Assembly (NCBI GenBank): GCA_016763155.1
Contig: JAESUH010000075.1
Span: 1-52,083 of the forward strand
Direction: 5' to 3'
Source of the DNA: Rhizobiaceae bacterium
Lineage (GTDB): Bacteria > Pseudomonadota > Alphaproteobacteria > Rhizobiales > Rhizobiaceae
DNA: 52,083 bases
Each line of letters begins with the position of its first letter. The first letter of the stretch is position 1. Shown piece after piece: positions 16,718 to 25,371 of this stretch. Both the position numbers and the translations under genes were made by a program. The notes beneath the pieces were generated by a model. It was not told the DNA's origin and made no database searches. It saw only the letters and a program-made list of their open reading frames with translations.

Positions 16718-17484
16718 CGTGTTAATGCCAGATAAAGTGAATGTGGAGTTGTAATTAGATAGCGCATGAAGAGCGCGCGTGGACGGGTGACCAATCGGTG
16801 CACCCATTCAAGACCGGAGGTTTGCATCCAGTTTGGGGCACGAGAATAATCTCCAGTGACAAAATGAAAACACCCGCCACAAGTGACCAACCAACCAGCT
16901 TCAATTGAATTTTTGTGCTTGATGCAGAATTGTTGTTCGCGCGGTTTACCCAACCCGACCCAAACGATATCCGCTTTGCTGGCGTTGATCATTTCAACGA
17001 CATCGGCTTCTTCGCTTTCAGAAAAATATCCGTGATGGTAACCGGCAATAATCAGTTTTGGAAACCGATTAAGAAGGCATTGTTTTGTGCGCTCGGTAAG
17101 CCCCTTTTCACCGCCTAGAAGGAAAAAAGACAGTCCCTGTTTTTCTGCCCGTTCTGCTGCAGCCCAGATGAAATCTGTGGTGGCAGTGCGTTCAGGAATT
17201 GCCGGGCCTTTTTTCAGGCGCGACAGGAATACCAAAAACCCGCCATCGGCATGGATGATATCACCTTTATCAAGAACCGATCTAAATTCAGGGTTGCTGG
17301 CGTGCATTGATAGTCCTTGTCCGTTCGCATCAAACACAGTGCGTGCTGTGGTGCCTTCTTGTTCACGCGCAGAAAAACAATCCACGCTCATCTGATCGGT
17401 CAAAGACCGCATAGAAGCAGAAGCAATTTCTATGCCACCAATGGTTGTTATCGGAAAAGAAACCGGGGGAAGATGTATGCTCAT
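16714..17484 (-). CDS. WecG/TagA/CpsF-family glycosyltransferase (GT26)
   Basis: A 256-residue GT26 enzyme. Signature segments are SNPEFRSVLDKGDIIHADGGFLVFLSRL (positions about 62-89, holding the family Asp), FLLGGEKGLTERTKQCL, and VWVGLGKPREQQFCIKHK. Family members add the second sugar (often N-acetylmannosaminuronate, N-acetylmannosamine or glucuronate) to an undecaprenyl-linked primer at the inner face of the membrane. Apart from the priming enzyme it is the only glycosyltransferase found in this operon. AGAGG precedes the ATG, which lies three bases after the stop of the polymerase gene. Confidence 0.9.
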   Translation of the reverse strand: MSIHLPPVSFPITTIGGIEIASASMRSLTDQMSVDCFSAREQEGTTARTVFDANGQGLSMHASNPEFRSVLDKGDIIHADGGFLVFLSRLKKGPAIPERTATTDFIWAAAERAEKQGLSFFLLGGEKGLTERTKQCLLNRFPKLIIAGYHHGYFSESEEADVVEMINASKADIVWVGLGKPREQQFCIKHKNSIEAGWLVTCGGCFHFVTGDYSRAPNWMQTSGLEWVHRLVTRPRALFMRYLITTPHSLYLALTR

Positions 17485-17487
17485 GGA

Positions 17488-19011
17488 TTACCTCTTAATT
17501 TCGATACTATTCTGACGCCAGTAATTGCCCATATTGATACCAACAAGGAGCAGTACAAAACCTAGCGCCAGCGGGGAATAAATGGCCTCTTCCTGCAACA
17601 CCGCATTGGCACAGATGGTGCAAATGGCGGTAAGGCCGAAGAGAAATGTTTTTGAGCCTGTCATTAGGAACAGGCGAAGATTGGCACGGGCAATGGCAAA
17701 CAGAACGAAGAAGTAGCCGAATGCCCCAATACCAATTTGAAAAAGCATCACACCCAGTGCACTTTCTACCGGGATATCTGCAATGCCCTGTTCCTGAGCC
17801 CGCGACCAACTCAGCACCGTTTTAATAGAGCTTGAAAGATTGCCACCAAAACCCAGGCCCTGACCAAAGGGATTGTGTAGGAAATCACGAATGCCTGCCA
17901 TCAATCCCAAAACGTGATAATCACCGCTGGCTTTGCCAAATAGAACCGCGCCAACAAGGTAGATAAAGAGCGTCAAAAGATATGAAACAACGGTGATACG
18001 AACGCCGACCAGTCTAATACCGATATTCATTGCGACCGCCGAAATCAGCAGGATTAGTGCGCCCTTGGAGCCAATGATCAATAGAAGTGGAAATGCCAAT
18101 ACGGCAAACCAGGAGCGCTTGGAAAACAACATCCAGCAAGATATGACGGACAGAGCGTAGGCAAAAGAAATAGGGTGAACATTGGGCCCGCTCAGACGAA
18201 ACACCTGAGGGAGATAGTCATTGAAGAATGCCATATTGAGAAAGGGCACCATCATCACATCATTAAGTCCGCGCAGAACGAAACCGGTCTGGAGCAAGAT
18301 ACGATCCCAATAACCACTCTCAATTTGTCCGACCAATCGCAGGCGAAAATAATCATCGCCGTTGAATAGAGCTAGGAAATCGAAAGCGAAAAACAGTTCG
18401 CAATATCCGTAACCAATGGCGGCCAGTCCCAACCACAAAAGATATTGGCGCACTTGAATTTTATAAAGGGATGCTGCGGTGATCCCGATGGCAAAGCAGG
18501 CCAAAGGTGTCAGGGTATTACGGAAATAAATCATCGCATCTTTTGGATCGCCACGAACAGCACCAAGGGCCAGATAAAAGACCACCACGCACAGCATCAC
18601 CATGATGATACGCAACCAACGTTTGGTTGGGGCGGGCAAGCGTTCGCTGTGTAAAAACGCAGCTAAAAGGCACGCGCCGAGAACGGTCATCAGAGCAACG
18701 AAGTTCATGCCACGCACGGCATCAAATACAGCGCCATCTCCCATTAAAGGGAGGAAAATCGCGATGGTCATGTTTTGAAACATGAAAGCTGTGATGAGTA
18801 GCGCCGGGCTAGCTGCTGGAAGCATCAGGCATAAAAGCAACGTCATCGAAAACGTTGCGGCGACACCAAACAGGGTGGAAAACGAAAAGCATACGACGCT
18901 CAGCGCGATTACGATAATAGCGCTAAGTAGCTGTGAACCGGCTTCCAAAGTGCTTGCCCGGACTTTCAGCCCGGTGAACTGGTTTGCTTGAGTGGCGTAT
19001 AATTCAGACAT
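17488..19011 (-). CDS. O-antigen ligase/Wzy-type polymerase
   Basis: A 507-residue membrane protein with about twelve hydrophobic segments and one large periplasmic loop (roughly residues 370-430). This is the topology of the Wzy_C/O-antigen ligase family. The loop ends with a segment GIRDFLHNPFGQGLGFGG, typical of these enzymes (xxNPxxGxGxG). It most likely polymerises flipped repeat units in the periplasm. The ATG at 19011 is preferred over a GTG at 19029, and it overlaps the flippase stop by eight bases. Between ligase and polymerase, polymerase is favoured by its place beside a Wzx gene. Confidence 0.82.
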   Translation of the reverse strand: MSELYATQANQFTGLKVRASTLEAGSQLLSAIIVIALSVVCFSFSTLFGVAATFSMTLLLCLMLPAASPALLITAFMFQNMTIAIFLPLMGDGAVFDAVRGMNFVALMTVLGACLLAAFLHSERLPAPTKRWLRIIMVMLCVVVFYLALGAVRGDPKDAMIYFRNTLTPLACFAIGITAASLYKIQVRQYLLWLGLAAIGYGYCELFFAFDFLALFNGDDYFRLRLVGQIESGYWDRILLQTGFVLRGLNDVMMVPFLNMAFFNDYLPQVFRLSGPNVHPISFAYALSVISCWMLFSKRSWFAVLAFPLLLIIGSKGALILLISAVAMNIGIRLVGVRITVVSYLLTLFIYLVGAVLFGKASGDYHVLGLMAGIRDFLHNPFGQGLGFGGNLSSSIKTVLSWSRAQEQGIADIPVESALGVMLFQIGIGAFGYFFVLFAIARANLRLFLMTGSKTFLFGLTAICTICANAVLQEEAIYSPLALGFVLLLVGINMGNYWRQNSIEIKR

Positions 19012-20368
19012 CAGACTGCCCCGCTTCACTCAATTTAAGGGGCGGAAAGTCTTGCTTTTCTACAGAGTTCTTCTGCTTACCAATCAACGCAAAATAGCGA
19101 TTATGCATCATGGGAAGAACAAGCAGGCGGCCTATTCCCAACGATGCCAATGCGGTTGTCGCATTGATGTAACCAAAGGCATAAAAACTCATCAATGCGG
19201 TAAGGCCGATCATCAGGGATGTAAAATGTGCCCGCACCAAAAATTTTGTTTCGCGTAGCACTGAAAGGCCAATATCCAAAGGCGCGCCATAGATTATGGG
19301 TAGGAACAGCAAGGCCCGTAATTGAAGTTCCAAAGTGGCATGTGCGTATTTTTCGCTATAAATCAGGGTTAGAAAAAACTCTGGGAAGATCAATAGCAAT
19401 GCCATAGGCACCACGATCAAAAAGCTCGATGCCAACCAAAGGTTTTTGATTACCCGATGCAGGCCAACGGTACCGTCTTCCTTATAGGTTCGAACGGCAC
19501 TGGAAAAATCTACAGCCAGCAAGGTTGAAATTATGATTGTAATCGGGCGAACCAGAGTTCTGGTGATTGAAAATATGGCAACAGCTGCGGGAGTACCCAA
19601 AGCAGAAAGCAACACCAATGTGCTTGTATATGCCAATTGCCAAATGCTGCCAGCAGTACCCAATTCAATAATCAACCGGCGCTCACGTCTGATGCGCTGC
19701 CAGATTTCACGGCTAAAACGTGCCTGTGTTGCTATCTTCAGGGTGAAGATCAAACCTGGAATACCGTAGGCAAATGTCAGGATCAAAGCGCCCCAAACAG
19801 GAGTGATTACTTCGACATATTGCACGACTGCCAGAAGGGCCAGAATGTAGCTCACTCCGTAGATAAGTGTCTGGGTCAATAATGATTTACGATCACGGTG
19901 ATGATAGTGAACACGGCGGGCAAACATATAGAGAATACCAACAAAGGTCATAGCCGCTGAAAGAATTATCCCTTGAGCAAGTTCTGGCAACAATGGGAGC
20001 AAAAGGCTCCCCAGCACTAGCAATAGAAGTGGCACAGCGAAGGATGCGGCAATGTTTAGAGCGAGCCATGCGCCGAATTCAAAAGGGTTATCTCTGGGCT
20101 TTGGGCAGGACAAAATGAACGGGCTGATAATGACTGAATCCTGAAGCATCTCAATGATAAGCCAGATGCCAGTGGCAATGGCCAAAATGCCGAAATTATC
20201 AAGGCTCATCAGACGTGAAAGAAAGATCAGCCCTACCATGGAGACGAGGCTGGCAAGAACCTGTTCAATACCACCGACAATACGATCTCGGTGAGTGTGG
20301 AAGAGACCCGTGACGTTTGATAGGTTCAAACTGCCTACAAATTTAAGTGCGGAGGTTACCTTGGACAT
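19004..20368 (-). CDS. Oligosaccharide flippase (Wzx, MATE/MOP superfamily)
   Basis: A 454-residue protein with 12 or so membrane segments, normal for Wzx/RfbX flippases. The N-terminus GIEQVLASLVSMVGLIFLSRLMSLDNFGILAIA is the characteristic first helix pair of the polysaccharide_synt family. It should move undecaprenyl-linked repeat units across the inner membrane. It begins five bases after the GH5 stop and overlaps the polymerase start by eight bases, so it lies in one continuous transcript. Confidence 0.88.
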   Translation of the reverse strand: MSKVTSALKFVGSLNLSNVTGLFHTHRDRIVGGIEQVLASLVSMVGLIFLSRLMSLDNFGILAIATGIWLIIEMLQDSVIISPFILSCPKPRDNPFEFGAWLALNIAASFAVPLLLLVLGSLLLPLLPELAQGIILSAAMTFVGILYMFARRVHYHHRDRKSLLTQTLIYGVSYILALLAVVQYVEVITPVWGALILTFAYGIPGLIFTLKIATQARFSREIWQRIRRERRLIIELGTAGSIWQLAYTSTLVLLSALGTPAAVAIFSITRTLVRPITIIISTLLAVDFSSAVRTYKEDGTVGLHRVIKNLWLASSFLIVVPMALLLIFPEFFLTLIYSEKYAHATLELQLRALLFLPIIYGAPLDIGLSVLRETKFLVRAHFTSLMIGLTALMSFYAFGYINATTALASLGIGRLLVLPMMHNRYFALIGKQKNSVEKQDFPPLKLSEAGQSDV

Positions 20369-20373
20369 AGGTA

Positions 20374-21501
20374 CTAATTCCCCATCTCTACAGGGTTCAA
20401 AAGCGCGTTGATCATCTGGTGATCAATGTTCGATGGGTGGTCACGACTATCCAAAAACCCGAATCCGCGATCAAGCTCCCAATAGGTCCAGCCGATATTA
20501 TTTTTTTGCGCTGCTTCGCGAACGGCTCTGGTCCAATTGGCTCGGCTGATTTTATCGCTACATAGGTTTAGAGCGCCAAATTCATTTAGGATTACCTTGA
20601 CACCATTCGCCTTTGCCCAATGGCCCAGACGGTTAAAATCATTTTCAATTTGACCATCTGTCCAACCATCCTTGAATTGTTGTTTCAACCCATCAAACCG
20701 GGCTGCATCTGCTTGCGCCAAGGCTGCCACAAATTTCGGAGAATTTTGTGTTGCAGGAAATGGTAGATCACGGAGATTGGCGTAAGGAGAATTACCCCAT
20801 GGCTGGCATTGATGGGTAAAGGCCATGGGAGAATAATAGTGCACACTGACAATGGCGTTTGGGTCTTCCAAAACAGGACAATCAATAGTTTCTGAAATGC
20901 TTTGATATTTATTGGCACCCCAGATCAAGGTGTGGTCCGGGCAGATCTGACGAATTGTTTTTGCCAATTGGTTGCGTAGAGGCAGCCAACGATCACGCCA
21001 CATTTGAGGTTCGTTGAGTAATTCTAGAAAGATGTGAGAGGCCGGAAACTCTTTAGCGACTCTGGCGATATTGGCCCACGCAAGATTGAGTGGTTTGTCG
21101 CCACTACTTCCCTGCTCAAGCATTTTAGAAATTTTACCACTCGGATGCATATCAAGGGTGACCGAATAACCAAACCCAAGTAGGCGGTTTAGATTTGTAA
21201 CCAGCTCATTACTTGCTTTTAAAACGGTCGCTTTATCCGAAGCAAATCGATCAGGATCAATTGGAAGGCGTATGGTTTTAAAACCGAATTCCAATAGCTG
21301 TGCGAGAACAAAATCTGAAGGCGGTTGCATACTCCCATCCGGCTGATCTAGCCATAATGGGATATTAAAACCATTGGTGATTTCAGGCAGGTTTGTAATT
21401 CCACGGGCAAACGGAATGGAAGGCAGGGCTGCTGCTAGGCAAGCACCGCCCAAAATACCGAGCGCATCACGGCGAGATCTGTTTTGACCCTTAAAAAGCA
21501 T
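20374..21501 (-). CDS. Tat-exported glycoside hydrolase family 5 protein
   Basis: A 375-residue GH5-like (endoglucanase fold) enzyme. The N-terminus has a twin-arginine signal (SRRDALGIL, Arg10-Arg11, then a short Ala-rich hydrophobic run to about residue 34). The catalytic acid is Glu164 in LELLNEP and the nucleophile Glu307 in ILNEFGALN; HYYSPMAF is the usual HxY segment. It lies inside the EPS operon between the priming transferase (11-base overlap) and the flippase. It probably trims, releases or sizes the polymer in the periplasm. Export by Tat implies folding in the cytoplasm. Substrate is inferred to be the product of this operon. Confidence 0.86.
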   Translation of the reverse strand: MLFKGQNRSRRDALGILGGACLAAALPSIPFARGITNLPEITNGFNIPLWLDQPDGSMQPPSDFVLAQLLEFGFKTIRLPIDPDRFASDKATVLKASNELVTNLNRLLGFGYSVTLDMHPSGKISKMLEQGSSGDKPLNLAWANIARVAKEFPASHIFLELLNEPQMWRDRWLPLRNQLAKTIRQICPDHTLIWGANKYQSISETIDCPVLEDPNAIVSVHYYSPMAFTHQCQPWGNSPYANLRDLPFPATQNSPKFVAALAQADAARFDGLKQQFKDGWTDGQIENDFNRLGHWAKANGVKVILNEFGALNLCSDKISRANWTRAVREAAQKNNIGWTYWELDRGFGFLDSRDHPSNIDHQMINALLNPVEMGN

Positions 21502-23017
21502 TGGTGAATGCCTTCCTTGAAAAGACTGTAAAAAACAGAATTTTTAGATCAAGGATGAAGGACCAATTCTGAATATATTCCAGATCATGGCTAACCCGCA
21601 TTTGCATATGTTCATGCTCTTCAGCAGCGCCACGCCAGCCATTTATCTGCGCCCATCCGGTAATGCCCGGCTTTACATGATGGCGGCCAGCATAATAGGC
21701 GATGCTATCCATGAATTCGTTGTTGTGCTCAACCGCGTGAGGGCGAGGACCCACAAGGCTCATGGTTCCAAGGAAAGCATTCAGCAATTGCGGCAATTCA
21801 TCAATATTGGTGCGCCTAATGAAAGCACCGATGCGCGTGATGCGAACGTCGTTTTTCTGGGTTTGGGAAAATTCAGAATCTTCCGTTACCACCATTGAGC
21901 GAAATTTGTAGATAGAAAAAATACGTTCATTAAAGCCGTTGCGCTGCTGGCGATAAATGGCTGGACCTGGGGATTCAAGCTTAATCAAAGCGCCGATCAC
22001 CAGAAAAACAGGCGACAGAAGCAACAGGCCGAGACCCGAAAACACGATATCAAATGACCGTTTTAGGATCCTGGAAAAAAGGCTGATCGGAGGACAAACA
22101 ATGCGAATGCCCGATAGACCACTTTGTGGGTTGGTCAGCGCATGGCTTAAATTTTTATATTCACCAAAGCACGTTCTGATTTCGTCCATTACCGGATCTG
22201 GAGCCAGATAAATAGTGGCAGGCAATGTAATGATTTGATCCAAAACCTTTTTGATTTCATCCATTTTCGACCATGGTAAAGTCAAAACAATGTCGTCGGC
22301 TTCAATCTCGCGCAGATAAGGAAGGCTGTTTTCAATGCCAACGAGTGGCACTAGAATCTGGTGGTTCTTTACCCAAAGGTCCGGGCTTTTAGAGGCTCCA
22401 GTGGAATCATAAATAAGAGTAGCCGCTACCTGTATCCCCTTCTTCCATAACTCTTCGCTTTCGCAATAATGATCAATGTCATTTTCGTTGCCAATCAGCA
22501 CAATGCGGCGAGTAACAAAGCGGGTTGTTGCAATTGCTTTCTTGAGTAGTTTGAAAACCAGCGTCCGGGTCAAAACAATTGATAGATATCCAAGTATCCC
22601 AAATAAAACATATGCACCACGGGATTGGACATCTGTGTTTTTTAACAGGAAGGAAAGAATAAGAACGACCGAAAACGTAATCAACCAGTCGCGCAACATG
22701 CTGGATTGACGGTTTGATCTGGTCAGAATCCAGGAAGTGACATATTTCCCGGATGTGACCTGCAGCAACGTAAAGATTGAAGCTGCAAAAAACCCGATCA
22801 AGCTCCAATGAGTAGAGGCTGAGTGGCCGTAAACTACCTCGTGATAAACCCAATCCGCGATGAATGCGCTGGCCATCAAGACACCAAATTCAAGCAACAT
22901 GATTGATGCGCTTGCAAATGGCAGCCTGTTCATCAGGGATTTTTCCAAAACCCCGGAAGTTAACTTGGTAGGACTTTTCCCTGCATGGGCTGTCGTATTT
23001 TTGCTCCAGGCGTTCAT
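21491..23017 (-). CDS. Undecaprenyl-phosphate glucose/sugar phosphotransferase (WcaJ/GumD type)
   Basis: A 508-residue polyprenyl glycosylphosphotransferase. Four to five membrane helices are followed by a CoA-binding-like domain (about residues 150-290) and a C-terminal bacterial sugar transferase domain. This has KRSFDIVFSGLGLLLLSP, YRQQRNGFNERIFSIYKFRSM, RRTNIDELPQLLN, SLVGPRPHA and KPGITGWAQINGWRG. The last motif is typical of enzymes that transfer glucose-1-phosphate to undecaprenyl phosphate. It starts the lipid-linked repeat unit. The start ATG at 23017 overlaps the stop of a possible 47-residue upstream reading frame. Confidence 0.92.
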   Translation of the reverse strand: MNAWSKNTTAHAGKSPTKLTSGVLEKSLMNRLPFASASIMLLEFGVLMASAFIADWVYHEVVYGHSASTHWSLIGFFAASIFTLLQVTSGKYVTSWILTRSNRQSSMLRDWLITFSVVLILSFLLKNTDVQSRGAYVLFGILGYLSIVLTRTLVFKLLKKAIATTRFVTRRIVLIGNENDIDHYCESEELWKKGIQVAATLIYDSTGASKSPDLWVKNHQILVPLVGIENSLPYLREIEADDIVLTLPWSKMDEIKKVLDQIITLPATIYLAPDPVMDEIRTCFGEYKNLSHALTNPQSGLSGIRIVCPPISLFSRILKRSFDIVFSGLGLLLLSPVFLVIGALIKLESPGPAIYRQQRNGFNERIFSIYKFRSMVVTEDSEFSQTQKNDVRITRIGAFIRRTNIDELPQLLNAFLGTMSLVGPRPHAVEHNNEFMDSIAYYAGRHHVKPGITGWAQINGWRGAAEEHEHMQMRVSHDLEYIQNWSFILDLKILFFTVFSRKAFTNAF

Positions 23018-23157
23018 GATCCAATCCGCCTAGGTGATGAGGTAAGGCTTGAATTACTGCAATTTGAACCTGGTAATTTTCCAAGCGTAATTGATAAAAC
23101 TACTAATTCGCCATGCCCTTCAACTAAAGTAACAACTTTTGCGTGGAATATTTCCAT
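23014..23157 (-). CDS. Possible small translated ORF upstream of the priming transferase
   Basis: A 47-codon frame that begins MEIFHAKVVTLVEG. An AGGAAAA sequence lies at ribosome-binding distance from its ATG, and its TGA overlaps the next gene's ATG (ATGA at 23014-23017). The overlap and ribosome-binding site suggest translational coupling, a leader peptide or a gene remnant. No homology is recognised, and the composition (Ser/Asn-rich end) is not persuasive. Confidence 0.25.
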   Translation of the reverse strand: MEIFHAKVVTLVEGHGELVVLSITLGKLPGSNCSNSSLTSSPRRIGS

Positions 23158-23297
23158 GCCATTTTCCTAGCTCTAACTCTTGCTTTGCAGTGCTGCGAGC
23201 CTGTTGATCGCAACTTAAATGCGTGGTGCGTAACCACCTGTTCACTTGCCTTGGAAATTTTGAAATACCCAGCGGCGCGTCGTAAATCGGCCCATTC

Positions 23298-24899
23298 TCA
23301 AGCAACGGATTCCAATGCTTCCCTTGCGTGTCGAATTGGGGGAGATTGGCTTTCTTGTTGCGGCTTCGCTGGGGCTGGTAAAATCGTATTTCTATGCAAA
23401 TTCGTAACGAATTGCGTTTGATATCCTTCAGCCGAAATGGGGATTGAAGAAATTGGGGAAACCGGACGCTTTTTTGCGCGAGGTTCTGGTAAATCCACCG
23501 GAGCTTTTTTCGGTTTTGATTGATTTACTGGTCCCAGATAGAGAGCAGTTGCGCCACCAAGAGAAAGACCAAAGAAAGTCGATACAGCCAATAGAAGCAG
23601 GCCTTTAGGCCAAGTGGCGGAAATCGGAGGTTCAGCGCGCGAAATTACGCGTGAATCAGAGCGTTGAAGATATTCAAGCTGATTTGTTTCCTTTGCGCGA
23701 TTGGTCAACTGTTCCAGAACCCGACGCGTGGCATCAGCCTGCCTTTCAAGCTGGTGCAGTCGAACTTGGTCCTGATTTGACTGTGCATTCTGTGCACTTA
23801 GCTGAAACAGAGCATTTTCTGTATTTCGCACATTAGCAGCAGCCAAATCGCTTCTATTGCTGATGCGTGTCAGCATCGTTTGGGCTTCGCTGCGAATGAG
23901 TTTTTCCAATCTACTAATTTCGGTTTTTGCCACCCGCAAACTAGGATGTCGAGGCCCCAAACGGGCCTGAAGACTGGAAAGTTGAATTGATGCGCGATTA
24001 TAGTCAGAGCGCAATTGTTCGGCGGGCTCACTGTCCAGAATTTCAAATAACCTTGGCAAGCTTGCGCTGTTTGTATTGATTGAGCTCACCTGTATATTTC
24101 TATCGCTGGCATTGCGTGCACGTTCTTTTGCCGCGACGAGCTGGGTGCTTAATTGCTCAATCTCTCTCTGCAACAAAGTGCCGCCAGAGCCGATGCTCAA
24201 AATGTTATGGCTATTTTTGAACAATTCAATACGGGCTTCAGCTTTGGCCAACTCATCGCGCAAGCCTTCAACCTGTCCGCTCAATTGCACAGAAACCTGA
24301 GCATTTGCATCAGACTTCTCATTCACCTGACTACCAAGATATTCTGCAATGACGGCGTTTACAATATCAGCTGATTTTTGCGCATTTTGGGATTTGAATT
24401 TGACCGACAAAATATAGGTCAGTCCCTGACGCTCTACGTTCAGGCGACGCCAAAAATTAGCAAAAGCCTGAGCTTTCGATGCTGGCTCGGGGGTATAGAT
24501 AAAACTGAATATCCGTTTCAAGAAGCGTGGTTTTGAAAATTCAGGATCACTTGAATATCCATTTTGTTCAAAAACCTTTTGTACCAGAGTGCGGGATTGA
24601 ATGATTTCCACCTGAGATGAAATAGCAGCACTATTGGCACCAATACCCGATAAGACGCTGTCGGAATCAAGAACACGTGCTTGACGCGGATCGATGACGA
24701 TCACCCCTTTTGCGGTATATGTGGAGGGCGTGATTGATATATAGAGAACCGTCAACGCAATGAAAATTGCTGCAATTAAGCCGATTAAAGTCTTGCGTTG
24801 CCACAAAGTTTTAACAAGGGGGCCTAAAGAGATCAAAGGTTGAGGATCTACGTTAGGATTATAGTTACTTGAATTTGGGTCACGCCGATAATCTTGCAT
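23298..24899 (-). CDS. GumC/Wzz-family polysaccharide chain-length protein without kinase domain
   Basis: A 533-residue inner-membrane protein. A first membrane helix near residues 43-62 leads to a Wzz domain (STYTAKGVIVIDPRQARV, SSQVEIIQSRTLVQKVF). A long periplasmic coiled-coil follows (about residues 200-400, with GPRHPSL as in GumC), and a second helix near residues 425-450. Beyond it only a Pro- and Lys-rich tail of about 80 residues remains; no Walker A/B kinase domain is present. It sets polymer length and helps export. It is the first gene of the EPS operon. The ATG at 24899 has GGGAAGAG upstream and is preferred over a GTG at 24917. Confidence 0.88.
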   Translation of the reverse strand: MQDYRRDPNSSNYNPNVDPQPLISLGPLVKTLWQRKTLIGLIAAIFIALTVLYISITPSTYTAKGVIVIDPRQARVLDSDSVLSGIGANSAAISSQVEIIQSRTLVQKVFEQNGYSSDPEFSKPRFLKRIFSFIYTPEPASKAQAFANFWRRLNVERQGLTYILSVKFKSQNAQKSADIVNAVIAEYLGSQVNEKSDANAQVSVQLSGQVEGLRDELAKAEARIELFKNSHNILSIGSGGTLLQREIEQLSTQLVAAKERARNASDRNIQVSSINTNSASLPRLFEILDSEPAEQLRSDYNRASIQLSSLQARLGPRHPSLRVAKTEISRLEKLIRSEAQTMLTRISNRSDLAAANVRNTENALFQLSAQNAQSNQDQVRLHQLERQADATRRVLEQLTNRAKETNQLEYLQRSDSRVISRAEPPISATWPKGLLLLAVSTFFGLSLGGATALYLGPVNQSKPKKAPVDLPEPRAKKRPVSPISSIPISAEGYQTQFVTNLHRNTILPAPAKPQQESQSPPIRHAREALESVA

Positions 24900-25371
24900 T
24901 TTACTCTTCCCGAACACGAAGTTATAAGAACTAACTTCTGTAAAATGCTAACAAAGGGATTGTAGTTGCAATCTTAAAGGGTTGTTAACGTTAATTAGGA
25001 ACTATATTTTTCATTTTAAAACAAACACTTCCGTAGGCGTGGAATGGAAAACCCTCACCCGGCTGGCGTAACGATCTATGCTCGCTTTCCCTTGCTAATT
25101 CGTTGAGTCGAGGGACTTTTGTGGGGATGCGTTAGCGAAATCAGCCTTGAATCTATTCGGATTTAGTGGACCCAATTTGGTTCTTTGTCCGCTGCCAATA
25201 CGCCCAAAAAGTGAATTAACCCTACGCACACGTTTTCCAATTGGCAGTATTATCTGGATGAGGTTTTGTGAAAATTACTAAACCGGTGTTCTGCCAGTAG
25301 CCGTTTCTTGCAGAATACAGCCTATATATCGTCATTGTACTAATCACGTTTCCGGTACGTTGCGAGCGACG
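24900..25371. other. Intergenic region with the EPS operon promoter
   Basis: 472 bases without a supported gene. It should contain the promoter of the minus-strand EPS operon and the 3' end of the HAD gene transcript. I see no convincing terminator, repeat or known operator. The part next to the GumC-like gene is AT-rich (around 24960-25020). Confidence 0.5.

Noticed and set aside
23120-23305. A 61-codon minus-strand frame overlapping the end of the GumC-like gene, considered as a kinase-domain remnant.
   Set aside because: The translation contains no Walker or other BY-kinase motif and no resemblance to the family.
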